Shown piece after piece: positions 7,433 through 15,674 of a stretch of 53,126 nt of DNA. The DNA comes from Fen-1258 sp041658245 (lineage in GTDB: Bacteria > Bacteroidota > Ignavibacteria > Ignavibacteriales > Melioribacteraceae): positions 1 to 53,126 of the forward strand of contig JBBAAM010000022.1 of assembly GCA_041658245.1 (NCBI GenBank), read 5' to 3'. Under the pieces are notes generated by a model, which searched no databases, was not told the DNA's origin, and was given only the letters and a program-made list of their open reading frames with translations. The position numbers and the translations under genes are program-made. Numbering within the stretch: the stretch's first letter is position 1; each line of letters begins with the position of its first letter.

Positions 7433-8311
7433 TTAACTCACCAAATACGATTCAAGAGCGCGATAAACTTTTTCAACAGGCATTTTCTCTCCGCACCATA
7501 ATTCATAAGACTTTGCCCCTTGTTCGACCAGCATTTTTAATCCCGTGATTATGGTAGAGCCTTGACTCTCGGCAAGTTTCAGCAGTTTTGTTTTTACAGG
7601 ATTATAAACAATATCAAAAACAATCTGTCCTTTCATAAATGATTCTTTGATCGTTGTTGCGGAATCATCTGTCTCCGGATACATGCCCATTGATGTGGTG
7701 TTTATAATAAGTTTCGAATCGCGGAATGTTTCAACAAGATCCGGCGGAAAAAGTGGGAACGCTTTGAAGTCATTAAAAAGCATCTTGACGGAAAAATATT
7801 CTTTTAACGATTCGGCAGTTTGTTCTGTGCGATTGATAATATTAATATGTCCGACTTTGAAATTACGGATGAGAGCATAAATAACACTGCGTGCCGCTCC
7901 TCCTGCACCAATCACAGAAACTTTCGCTCCGGCAATTTCATCCTTAAATGGATTTAACGATTCAACCACTCCCAAAACATCTGTATTGTATCCTCGTAAA
8001 ACGCCATCTTCATTAGTGACGGTATTTACAGCTCCAACTATGTTTGCTTCTTCGGAAACATCTTTGAGCAAAGGCATAATTTTTTCTTTCAAAGGAAGTG
8101 TAACATTGAACCCTTTTATTCCGAGTGCAACAATTCCTTTTAGAGCATCTTTTAATGAGTTTGCCGGAACATCAAAAGGAAGATAGATATAATTTTGTCC
8201 TGTCAATTCTAATGCAATGTTTTGCATTAGCGGAGAGTATGAGTGCTTTACAGGATGACCTATTACACCGATAATTTTCGTATTGTGATTAAATTTATTT
8301 TGAGATTGCAT
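7433..8311 (-). CDS. aroE: Shikimate dehydrogenase
   Basis: AroE reduces 3-dehydroshikimate to shikimate with NADPH in aromatic amino-acid synthesis. All family motifs are visible. Counting from the ATG at 8311, the shikimate-binding serines are S24 and S26 in HSYSP, the catalytic Lys75 lies in NVTLPLKEK, GAVNT is at 93-97, and the catalytic Asp111 lies in GYNTD. The NADP loop is GAGGAAR at 135-141, followed by NRT and NTTSMGM, with GLKMLVEQGAKSYELW near the C-terminus. A TTG at 8317 directly after the TPR gene stop is a possible alternative start; I prefer the ATG six bases on. The gene follows the TPR gene almost without a gap, so co-transcription is likely. Confidence 0.95.
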   Translation of the reverse strand: MQSQNKFNHNTKIIGVIGHPVKHSYSPLMQNIALELTGQNYIYLPFDVPANSLKDALKGIVALGIKGFNVTLPLKEKIMPLLKDVSEEANIVGAVNTVTNEDGVLRGYNTDVLGVVESLNPFKDEIAGAKVSVIGAGGAARSVIYALIRNFKVGHINIINRTEQTAESLKEYFSVKMLFNDFKAFPLFPPDLVETFRDSKLIINTTSMGMYPETDDSATTIKESFMKGQIVFDIVYNPVKTKLLKLAESQGSTIITGLKMLVEQGAKSYELWCGEKMPVEKVYRALESYLVS

Positions 8312-8317
8312 TTTCAA

Positions 8318-9742
8318 TTATTGTTTGTTTTCATCAAGTAATTTGATGAATAGTTTTGATGTTTTTACTTCAGGATAGTCTCTCGTAAACTCGTTTCTTA
8401 TACTTGGATCAAGTTCAAAAGCTAATTTAAGATTATCTATTGCTTCCTGAGTATGTCCTAATAAAAAATTGATCTTCGCTTTTCCGTAAAATGAATTTGC
8501 ATGTAAAGAATTTATTCTGATGCATTCGTCGTAAGATTTTAATCCTTCCAACCAAAGACCAACTTCCGTATAGGTCTCTGCCAATTTAAACCAAGCATTA
8601 AAATTATCCTTATTAAGTTCGGTTGCTTTCAAATAATTATTGATTGATTCTTGAAGATTGCCAAGTGAATATTCCAGATCTGCAATTGCAAACCATGCAT
8701 CTTCGGGATTTCCGGTTAATGAAATAGCTTTGTTAAAATCTTTCAAAGCCAATTGATACTTTCCAACCAGATCATAACAATAACCGCGCGCGAGATATGC
8801 TTCATAATATTCGGGATCCAGCTTTATGGATTCTGAATAAGAACGAATCGCCTGAACGTATGATCCGAGTTCTTCGTAAGTCTGACCCATATTAAAAAGA
8901 ATCGTTTCATCAAAAGGATCGAGATCATAAGCTTTTTTGTAAGACTTGAGTGCATCGTTAGTTCTTGCTACTCTTGAATAAGCGTATCCTACATTGAACC
9001 ATGAACTAGAGAAATCATCTTTTAGAGCAATGGATAGTTCAAAACAATTAATGGCTTTTTCATAGTGTTCAAGACGTAAATGAACAATCCCTTTATTATA
9101 CCAGCCGGTAAAACTATTCGGGTCATACTCTAAATATTTATCGTAAGCAAATAATGCTTTATCCAACTGATCTATATTTTCAAAACAAAATCCAAGTTCA
9201 TACCAGGCTTCTAAATATTCTTCATCGGCAGCGATTGCTTTATTAAAGTATTCGATCGCTTCGGTATATTTTTCTTTCTTCTGATAAATAACACCAAGAC
9301 TAAACAATGTTTCTTCGTTATGCGGTTCAATCTCTAATGCTCTTTTCAATGATTCGACCGCATCTTCAAACATTCCTAAATTGTCTTCAGCTATTGATTT
9401 GTTGATATACGTTTCAACGTCATTGGGATTCAAAGAAAGGGATTTATCAAAGCAGTGATATGCTTCTTCGAAATTAAACGTGTTGTTTAAAAGAATTCCT
9501 TTGAACTGCCATGCATCAGAATTATACGGAACAGCTTTTAACAGCGCATTGGTTAGATATAAACCGTCCTCAATAAGATCATATTCAAGACAGTGCTGAA
9601 CAACTTCCTCGATAAAATCTAAATGAGCAAATGTATGTTCGTTATCTATGTGTTCCCGGCAGATTTTTACTTTTGATTTTACTTCTTCTTCGTCATAATA
9701 TGATTCATAATTCTCGCCTAAATAATCTTCAGAAAAACTCAT
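8318..9742 (-). CDS. Tetratricopeptide repeat protein
   Basis: The 474-residue protein has no signal peptide and is built almost wholly of 34-residue TPR units (about eleven, residues ~45-460), with typical segments such as ALEIEPHNEETLFSLGVIYQ and AIAADEEYLEAWYELGFCFE. The N-terminus is rich in Glu and Tyr. TPR arrays are protein-binding scaffolds; no catalytic domain is present and the partner is unknown. A GGGAG ribosome site lies just upstream of the ATG at 9742. The stop is six bases from the aroE ATG. Similar TPR proteins next to biosynthetic genes are common in this group, and I infer no direct link to the shikimate pathway. Confidence 0.88.
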   Translation of the reverse strand: MSFSEDYLGENYESYYDEEEVKSKVKICREHIDNEHTFAHLDFIEEVVQHCLEYDLIEDGLYLTNALLKAVPYNSDAWQFKGILLNNTFNFEEAYHCFDKSLSLNPNDVETYINKSIAEDNLGMFEDAVESLKRALEIEPHNEETLFSLGVIYQKKEKYTEAIEYFNKAIAADEEYLEAWYELGFCFENIDQLDKALFAYDKYLEYDPNSFTGWYNKGIVHLRLEHYEKAINCFELSIALKDDFSSSWFNVGYAYSRVARTNDALKSYKKAYDLDPFDETILFNMGQTYEELGSYVQAIRSYSESIKLDPEYYEAYLARGYCYDLVGKYQLALKDFNKAISLTGNPEDAWFAIADLEYSLGNLQESINNYLKATELNKDNFNAWFKLAETYTEVGLWLEGLKSYDECIRINSLHANSFYGKAKINFLLGHTQEAIDNLKLAFELDPSIRNEFTRDYPEVKTSKLFIKLLDENKQ

Positions 9743-9853
9743 TAATACTCCCTGTTAATTCGGTAGAAAATGTATAGCTAACAAAAGTGAAAATCAAGTT
9801 GAAATTAAGAAGGTAATTTCGGGTGTGATTAAAAATATTCTCCAATAAAAAAA

Positions 9854-11059
9854 TTATTGAGGACTGGGCTCGTATTCATGCAAAGGAATCTTCTTTACCC
9901 CTCCGGCAAGTTTAATCACATATGTTTTAAGATGTTTATTGAATTTTTGTTCAAATAATTTTTCCATGGTTTGATTGAAAAGATTAATTTTATCATCTGC
10001 TACAATATTAAATGTACTGTGTATAGGACTGCAGCTAATCATTTTCGAACAAAGAACTTTTTCCAATTTTACAGCTTCGTTTACCAGAAAATCACAATGC
10101 TCATTTTTAAGTTCATATTCTTCCGCTAAATTTTTATAAGATTCCATTACTAAATTACCTAATTCTCTAAATGATTTTTTCCGAATCAACTTAGCTGCCT
10201 CCTCTGCCCGGATTCTTTCCTTTACGTTATAAAGAATCCTATTGAATATTCTATGCGGCAACACATGATAATGTTTGTGCAAAAAATCCATATTAACATC
10301 ACGTAAATTTTTTATCCCCCAGATATATAATCTTAAACCCTTAACTCCAACTTCGCATTCTTCAATTCTTTCATTACATATTTTTTGAGGTTCAATAATT
10401 TCTTCACCGCTGTCGCAAATTATTAATGAATAATCATCCCTGTCAATCGCCAATATCTTATGTTCTTTTGTTCTCAAATCCATGTAAAATAATTTTTTCT
10501 CTCTTCCAAACTGAATGGTATAGTGATGAGCGATATTTGATATCTTACCCACAAGATTAAGTTCATTCTTTCTTACATAGCTCAACAGCTCATCATTATT
10601 GATGTTAAGAGAAAATGTTTTTTTCATTGCATTTAAAAATCCAACTTGCTCAGCGGCTAATGATCCGAGACCCAGACATTCCGGAACACTTGACGAAACG
10701 ACGCAATCAAATCCGTTTTTTAATATTCCATCTTGTTTAAGTATTCTTATCAATCCTCGCAAAAGTTTGTATTCTGAATTTTCATGCTCGTCTAATCTGT
10801 CTAAATTCATTTTTAATAATTTATTAGAATCTGTTGAAGCAATATTAATTTCAGAATCCCTTCTTCGGCGCATAAGAAATATCCAGTATTTATCTATACA
10901 GACCGATATAAGTACTCCTTCATTATAATGCGTGTGATCACCTAATAGAATTAAACTGGCAGGACAAACATTTAATTTGGCTTTAGAAGTATTACCGAAG
11001 AGATTTGTAAATAATAGTTTTACCTGGATTATATTCTGTTCACTACATTTTCCATGCAT
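9854..11059 (-). CDS. Galactokinase-like GHMP protein with degraded active-site motifs
   Basis: The 401-residue protein has galactokinase length and layout. Motif 1 is present but altered (LLGDHTHYNEG, residues 38-48, against the usual GEHTDYN). Motif 2 reads PECLGLGSLAAE (126-137) where active kinases have GLSSSAA. The region of the catalytic Asp (usually GCGIMDQ) reads VGKISNIAHHY. Motif 3, usually GGGFGGC, reads SCSPIHSTFNIV. Other family blocks remain: SLIICDSG, the ECEVGVKGL helix, and a late ESYKNLAEEYE helix. I infer a catalytically weak or dead paralogue, perhaps a sugar-binding or regulatory protein. The intact frame argues against a pseudogene. It stands alone between the TPR gene and the PIN module. 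Confidence 0.7.
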   Translation of the reverse strand: MHGKCSEQNIIQVKLLFTNLFGNTSKAKLNVCPASLILLGDHTHYNEGVLISVCIDKYWIFLMRRRRDSEINIASTDSNKLLKMNLDRLDEHENSEYKLLRGLIRILKQDGILKNGFDCVVSSSVPECLGLGSLAAEQVGFLNAMKKTFSLNINNDELLSYVRKNELNLVGKISNIAHHYTIQFGREKKLFYMDLRTKEHKILAIDRDDYSLIICDSGEEIIEPQKICNERIEECEVGVKGLRLYIWGIKNLRDVNMDFLHKHYHVLPHRIFNRILYNVKERIRAEEAAKLIRKKSFRELGNLVMESYKNLAEEYELKNEHCDFLVNEAVKLEKVLCSKMISCSPIHSTFNIVADDKINLFNQTMEKLFEQKFNKHLKTYVIKLAGGVKKIPLHEYEPSPQ

Positions 11060-11232
11060 CGTCTTTTTCTCACAAAACTTTATAATATACTAAATCTTAA
11101 CCAACATTAACTCTACTAAAGAGCAAAGAATGAAATTGCCTTATTAAAACTAAGAATTTCTATTTTTTTTGACTAATTCATTTTTGTTTTTTTTGAAAGA
11201 AAAAGGATTTGACGGCTTATTCAGAATTTAAT

Positions 11233-11261
11233 AAACCCGCCTTCTTAAAGAAGTTGGGTTT
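11233..11261. terminator. Hairpin downstream of the PIN-domain operon
   Basis: AAACCC-gc-CTTCTT-a-AAGAAG-tt-GGGTTT forms two 6-bp stems around a small internal bulge. It lies 32 bases beyond the last stop of the minus-strand three-gene unit. The following T tract is weak on both strands, so termination is plausible rather than certain. Confidence 0.4.
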
Positions 11262-11293
11262 GTCTTTGAAGCGTTTGAAATAACGATTACAAC

Positions 11294-11665
11294 TCAATTG
11301 TAAGAATATATATTTTCTTTCAGTGAATCTTGAAAGTAATTATAGATTGGATCAATTAGTTTCCTGGCTTGATGCGATGTGTAAAGTAAAAATTCCTCTC
11401 GATGAAGAACTTTAGAAAGTGCACGCACAGTACCGGTAATTATTTGTATAAGATTTGTTTCTGATGTTATCAGATCTACAGGCAAAAGAAAAACCGTATC
11501 GAAGACCGATGCTTCAATTAAATTAAGAAGATCTTTATATGATAGGTTTTCCAGCCTGAGTCCCGGTTTAAGAACACCTTGCTTCTGACGTAACTTTAAT
11601 TCGAACTTCATTCTATCCAGAAGAAGACTTAAAGCGGTGTCAATTGTAATTTTTATTTCAATCAT
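11294..11665 (-). CDS. Small protein of unknown family in PIN-domain module
   Basis: The 123-residue protein has no signal peptide or membrane segment. It is mostly helical by composition, with Leu-rich stretches such as ALSLLLDRMKFELKLRQKQG and KDLLNLIEASVFDTVFLLPV. I do not recognise the family. It starts 8 bases after the stop of the PIN-domain gene, so it is almost surely the last cistron of that unit. A role in neutralising the toxin, or as an accessory factor, is conceivable from position only. The start ATG at 11665 follows the short gap without a strong ribosome site, which fits translational coupling. Confidence 0.6.
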   Translation of the reverse strand: MIEIKITIDTALSLLLDRMKFELKLRQKQGVLKPGLRLENLSYKDLLNLIEASVFDTVFLLPVDLITSETNLIQIITGTVRALSKVLHREEFLLYTSHQARKLIDPIYNYFQDSLKENIYSYN

Positions 11666-11673
11666 TTTAGTGA

Positions 11674-12132
11674 TTATGAACCGTTATAAAAAAACTTGAT
11701 TTTTCTTTTTTTAATGATATCTACAAAATCTTTTTCGTTAAACGTTACCAAATAATCGATTTTATTTTTTTCGTCTGAAATAATATTTCTTATAACAACA
11801 TCAACAAGGCTAATTGGTCTATTTTGATTGAGAGACTTTTGAAAAGTATCTACCAAAGAATCTTCTTTGTATACTTCATCATTAAGTCTAATTACATTAC
11901 CTTTTTTCAGAAATAATTCGAACTGAATCATACTAATTCGGTTTTTCGTGAACCTGGTTTTAAGTATTTCATATAAAGTTGGCCAGGGTATTATAATTTT
12001 TGTTTCTTTAATTTTATCGAAGATGCCAATCGCCTTTTTATGTCGTTCTTCTTCACTTTTATCGTAAAGGGCAAACCAAAAGCCTGAATCTATGATAACT
12101 GTTTTGTTTATCTGACTATAAATTTTGCTCAT
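11674..12132 (-). CDS. PIN-domain protein, VapC-like ribonuclease candidate
   Basis: The 152-residue protein has PIN-domain length and its acidic residues in order: D15 in VIIDSGFWF, E55 in PTLYEILK, D111 in ISLVDVVIR, and D126 and D135 in DYLVTFNEKDF. PIN toxins are Mg-dependent ribonucleases that cut tRNA or rRNA. The ATG overlaps the stop of the upstream 103-residue gene as ATGA, and an unknown gene follows after 8 bases. No VapB-type antitoxin with a ribbon-helix-helix or AbrB fold is recognisable beside it. A toxin role is therefore inferred from the domain and gene layout. A free-standing RNase is the alternative. Confidence 0.75.
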   Translation of the reverse strand: MSKIYSQINKTVIIDSGFWFALYDKSEEERHKKAIGIFDKIKETKIIIPWPTLYEILKTRFTKNRISMIQFELFLKKGNVIRLNDEVYKEDSLVDTFQKSLNQNRPISLVDVVIRNIISDEKNKIDYLVTFNEKDFVDIIKKRKIKFFYNGS

Positions 12133-12440
12133 ACATCGCTTCCGCTAATTCCCGCAACTTCAAATCCCGTCCACGGGGCGCGCTTTCGATGCCCAAAGAT
12201 GAAGGATGCCTTGAGTGGTTTAGATGAAAACATATAAACCCGGTCACTTTTTCTCAATTTTATATGTCGTTTCAAATCACGTTTTAAATAATCCTTTAGC
12301 TCACCTTGATATTCATAATTTTCAATAAATGCAAAATTATCACCACTTTCTTTAGCTTTGTGGGAATCTAACCAGGCATAAATACTATCGTAATCCCCAT
12401 TAATTCCAAGATCAAATGATATCCATAATTTGGTAGTCAT
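12129..12440 (-). CDS. Small conserved-type protein upstream of PIN-domain gene
   Basis: The 103-residue soluble protein begins LWISFDLGINGDYDSIYAWL, has a basic middle (KDYLKRDLKRHIKLRKSDR) and ends with IFGHRKRAPWTGFEVAG. It resembles small hypothetical proteins with a DLGxxGDY start and a RKxAPW end, but I cannot name a domain. It is the first cistron of the module, 70 bases downstream of sucC, and overlaps the PIN gene by 4 bases. An AGGAGG-like site precedes its ATG. An antitoxin or sensor role is possible from position alone; the basic central helix could bind nucleic acid. Confidence 0.6.
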   Translation of the reverse strand: MTTKLWISFDLGINGDYDSIYAWLDSHKAKESGDNFAFIENYEYQGELKDYLKRDLKRHIKLRKSDRVYMFSSKPLKASFIFGHRKRAPWTGFEVAGISGSDV

Positions 12441-12510
12441 TTTATCCTCCTTTATATTTTACAGACCTTTTGATTTTTTCTTTCTTTTAAGTTTGTTATT
12501 AAATTAATCT

Positions 12511-13737
12511 TTATGAAACAATCTTAGCCGTAAGAACAGATGTAACTTTCTTTGCAGCATCATGTAATGTAGTTGCAACTTCAAAATTTAGTCCTGAGTT
12601 CTCTAAAAGTTCTTTTGCTTCAATTGCATTTGTTCCTTCAAGACGAACTACAACCGGAACAGTAACCGAAATTTCTTTCACTGCATCAATTACTCCTTGA
12701 GCAACACGATCACAGCGAACTATGCCGCCGAAAATATTTATCAAGATTGCCTTTACATTTGGATCCAATAAAATAATTTTGAAACCATTTGCAACTGTTT
12801 CTTTGTTAGCTCCGCCGCCGACATCTAAAAAGTTTGCCGGTTCACCGCCTGCTAATTTTATTATATCCATTGTAGCCATAGCCAATCCCGCTCCGTTCAC
12901 CATACATCCAACATTACCGTCAAGTTTGATGTAATTGAGATTGAACTTCGATGCTTCAATTTCCAGCGGATCTTCTTCATCAAGATCGCGGTAAGCAACA
13001 ATTTCGGGATGACGGTATAATGCATTATCATCAAAATTCATTTTAGCGTCAAGTGCAACAATTTTATCATCGTTAGTAATTATTAACGGATTGATCTCAA
13101 GCATAGATGCATCTGTTTCTTCGTATGCTTTATAGAGTTTCATCATGAAAGGAACAAAACTCTTAAAAGCATTTCCTTCAAGCCCAAGTCCAAATGCAAG
13201 TTTACGTGCTTGATAAGATTGAATACCCACTGATGGTTCGATCCATTCTTTAATAATTTTTTCCGGAGTTTCTTCGGCAACTTTTTCAATTTCAACTCCG
13301 CCTTCTGTTGATGCCATTATCACATTTTTTGAAACACCGCGGTCAAGAAGTATTCCTAGATACAATTCTTTTTTATAATCAAGTCCTTCGGTAATGAAAA
13401 GTGTTTTTACGATTTTCCCTTCAGCTCCGGTTTGATGTGTAACTAATAAATTTCCGAGCATCTTTGATGCATATTCTCTGGCTTTATCAATTGAAGTTGT
13501 AAACTTAACTCCGCCTTCCAAAATCAATTCTTCTCTGTTGTTTGGATTGTAAAGTTTTCCTTTTCCTCTTCCGCCTGCATGAATTTGTGATTTGACTACA
13601 AACTGATTTATTCCTCTCGCTTGAAGTTGTGAAATCGCATTGTCAAATTCCGATAAGTTCTTTATCGCTACTCCGTCTTGAACAGGAACACCGAATTTTT
13701 TTAATGTCTCTTTTGCCTGGTACTCATGAATTTTCAT
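12511..13737 (-). CDS. sucC: Succinate-CoA ligase (ADP-forming) beta subunit
   Basis: SucC forms, with SucD, the TCA-cycle enzyme that links succinyl-CoA cleavage to ATP or GTP synthesis. The 408-residue protein starts with the family signature MKIHEYQAKETLKKFGVPV. It has the ATP-grasp Lys and Gly-rich loop (VVKSQIHAGGRGKGK), the Mg-binding MLEINPLI segment, the FLDVGGGAN CoA/phosphate region and the INIFGGIVRCD loop. sucD is not adjacent in this window, which is unusual but known. The next genes downstream on the same strand (PIN module) begin after 70 bases, so read-through is possible. Confidence 0.96.
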   Translation of the reverse strand: MKIHEYQAKETLKKFGVPVQDGVAIKNLSEFDNAISQLQARGINQFVVKSQIHAGGRGKGKLYNPNNREELILEGGVKFTTSIDKAREYASKMLGNLLVTHQTGAEGKIVKTLFITEGLDYKKELYLGILLDRGVSKNVIMASTEGGVEIEKVAEETPEKIIKEWIEPSVGIQSYQARKLAFGLGLEGNAFKSFVPFMMKLYKAYEETDASMLEINPLIITNDDKIVALDAKMNFDDNALYRHPEIVAYRDLDEEDPLEIEASKFNLNYIKLDGNVGCMVNGAGLAMATMDIIKLAGGEPANFLDVGGGANKETVANGFKIILLDPNVKAILINIFGGIVRCDRVAQGVIDAVKEISVTVPVVVRLEGTNAIEAKELLENSGLNFEVATTLHDAAKKVTSVLTAKIVS

Positions 13738-13902
13738 TATAACCCTTTTAAAATTATTTCTTTTCGATTTTTATTTAATTAATGGTGGTGAAAAATTAAA
13801 TCATTTCATAGTAAGATTCAATTTGATAGATTCTTTATGATAATGATTTTATTCATTATTTAGTATATTCCAAAAGCATTAACGGAAGTGAAAGGAATTA
13901 CC

Positions 13903-14181
13903 ATGAACTCAAAACAGAAAAGAACTCTTCTCGGCGCCGCAGTAATAATCGTCGCATCATTAATCATTTGGGTTGCCTACGGCGGACACATCTTCACAAG
14001 AACACAAGTACTAATCGAAAAGAAAGATGAATTGTTCCCGGATATGGTTCAAAAAGAGTGGGTAAATAAATTTATTTGGGGACTTGATCTTAGTCTTATA
14101 CTTAGTGTAATAACTATTTTTATCGGCAGTCTTTTATTTTATCTTTTTAGGAATAAGAAAAGGTCAACTGAACTTTCCTGA
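13903..14181 (+). CDS. Small two-pass membrane protein, unknown
   Basis: The 92-residue protein has a membrane helix at ~10-27 (LLGAAVIIVASLIIWVAYGG) and another at ~62-82, with a soluble loop between them and a basic C-terminus (RNKKRS). The ATG at 13903 is preceded by AAAGGAA at a good distance; the in-frame GTG at 13888 is less likely. It starts a short plus-strand unit with the YceI-family gene 40 bases further on, divergent from sucC. I do not recognise the family. Confidence 0.65.
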   Translation: MNSKQKRTLLGAAVIIVASLIIWVAYGGHIFTRTQVLIEKKDELFPDMVQKEWVNKFIWGLDLSLILSVITIFIGSLLFYLFRNKKRSTELS

Positions 14182-14221
14182 TTTAACAAATGTTTAGTAA
14201 TGATCAACGAAGGAGTTATTA

Positions 14222-14857
14222 ATGAATAAATTTATCTCATCCTTTTTAACAATTCTTTTTATTAGCACAATAATATCCGCACAAGGATTCAAAGTTAAAG
14301 CAGCGGGAACACAAACTTTTAATTTCGAAGATAAAAATGGAAGAAATCAAGCTTCGTTTTTTAGCGCAACGCCTCTTGAAGATATTACCGGAACCGGGTC
14401 GGCGATATCGGGAACTGTTTCATTTGATGTGGCTAATTTTGCTAAGACCTTAAAAGGAAAAATATCTATTAAAGTTGCTTCCATAAATACAGGAATTGAA
14501 TTACGCAATCACCATTTACAAAGTGCTAATTGGCTAAATGCTGAAAAGTATCCTGAAGTTTCTTTCGAGATCATTTCCGTGAGCGATGTAAAACAAACAG
14601 GCGATAACAGACTTGAATTCAAGGTAAAAGGAAATTATTCAATGCATGGTGTTACAAAAGAAGTTGTTGCAAATGCTGATGCTACTTACCTAGATGAAAA
14701 TGATCAAACAAAAAAACGTGCGCCGGGTGATCTGTTGGGAGTTCGGGCAAAATTTAATATTAATCTTTCCGAGTACGATGTTGATAATGCTTTGGTAGGA
14801 AACAAGGTTGCCGAAAAAATTGAATTGAATATTAATATGGTCGGTTCAAATAAATAA
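14222..14857 (+). CDS. Secreted YceI-family protein
   Basis: The 211-residue protein has a signal peptide (cleavage after SAQ at residue ~21) and a YceI-like beta-barrel domain. Family features are GTVSFDVANF, the IELRNHHLQSANWLNAEKYP segment and the KGNYSMHGVTKEV strand. YceI proteins are periplasmic lipocalin-like folds that bind polyisoprenoid-type lipids; the native ligand here is unknown. A GAAGGAG ribosome site precedes the ATG. It is followed by a hairpin repeat that probably ends transcription. Confidence 0.88.
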   Translation: MNKFISSFLTILFISTIISAQGFKVKAAGTQTFNFEDKNGRNQASFFSATPLEDITGTGSAISGTVSFDVANFAKTLKGKISIKVASINTGIELRNHHLQSANWLNAEKYPEVSFEIISVSDVKQTGDNRLEFKVKGNYSMHGVTKEVVANADATYLDENDQTKKRAPGDLLGVRAKFNINLSEYDVDNALVGNKVAEKIELNINMVGSNK

Positions 14858-14865
14858 TTTTTTAA

Positions 14866-14926
14866 TGTAGAAACTTCATTTATGAAGTCTCTTTATTTTA
14901 TTAGACTCGATGAATCGAGTCTCTAC
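14866..14926. repeat. TGTAG-CTAC double-hairpin repeat / bidirectional terminator
   Basis: The element opens with TGTAG, holds ACTTCAT-TT-ATGAAGT (14873-14888) and AGACTCGAT-GA-ATCGAGTCT (14903-14922), and closes with CTAC. It sits between two convergent stops, so it probably terminates both. A second element of the same plan and length lies at 51561-51620. Confidence 0.65.
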
Positions 14927-14927
14927 G

Positions 14928-15665
14928 TTAATTTAATTGTTTCTTCTTCTCTTTTTCTTTCTCAACAAAAAAACTATCCGGAATACCTTTGTTGATTTGG
15001 TAATTCTTATAGGTCATTATAACGCTTCCTTTTATAGATTCATCTTCCGGCAATCCTCTTCTTCTTCTGTTTTTTTTGTCTGTGCCGGTTTTTTCGTTGG
15101 ATTGTTGAGAAAGATTTGCCGGCATCTTAACATCGCCCAAATTGAAAGATAATTTTATCTGTGATGGCAATCCGAATTCATAGCTTTCATAAATCAATTC
15201 GATTTGTGTCGTTCCCCCTTTTTTAGAGGTAGTCTCTGCTTTGCGAATTACAGATTCAGCAGCATCAATCCATAATGTAGAAAGAATAACATCGGATGAA
15301 TCACTATTTGGAATCACTTTCACTATATCAATTTTATGATTCTCAACTGTTTCCGAACGGACATAAATAGTTGTGAAATCTCCTTTAAGTAATTGAGCAG
15401 GTGAAAAATTTAACCCTTGCTTGGGTATCATAGCAAATCCTTCCGACTGCAGTTTTACTTTATCCGGCTGCTTAAAAAATACTTTCACATTCATATCCGG
15501 AACTTTAATAAAGCTCATATCAAGTTTTACGCTTACATCAACTTGATAATCTTTTGCTTGATTAAATTTTTGGCGAACTGCATCCAATATTCTCTTCGGA
15601 TCTTTTTGTTGAGCCGATACAGCGATACTAAACACCAAAACCAATGCAATAATTATTTTTTTCAT
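14928..15665 (-). CDS. LolA-like periplasmic protein
   Basis: The 245-residue protein has a signal peptide (MKKIIIALVLVFSIAVSAQQ). Its body fits the LolA-like outer-membrane lipoprotein-sorting fold: an early helix (RILDAVRQKFNQAKDYQVDV), MNVKVFFKQPDKVKLQSEGF, and later strands with IELIYESYEFGLPSQIKL. An Arg/Lys-rich loop (KKNRRRRG) precedes the last strands. It lies 9 bases downstream of an ABC permease on the same strand, as the third gene of an ABC unit. It could bind a hydrophobic substrate or lipoprotein handled by that transporter. The assignment is by fold pattern, not a close family match. Confidence 0.65.
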   Translation of the reverse strand: MKKIIIALVLVFSIAVSAQQKDPKRILDAVRQKFNQAKDYQVDVSVKLDMSFIKVPDMNVKVFFKQPDKVKLQSEGFAMIPKQGLNFSPAQLLKGDFTTIYVRSETVENHKIDIVKVIPNSDSSDVILSTLWIDAAESVIRKAETTSKKGGTTQIELIYESYEFGLPSQIKLSFNLGDVKMPANLSQQSNEKTGTDKKNRRRRGLPEDESIKGSVIMTYKNYQINKGIPDSFFVEKEKEKKKQLN

Positions 15666-15674
15666 AATTACTCC

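Noticed and set aside
9854..11059. Functional galK
   Set aside because: Three of the active-site motifs, including the catalytic Asp block, are not preserved.
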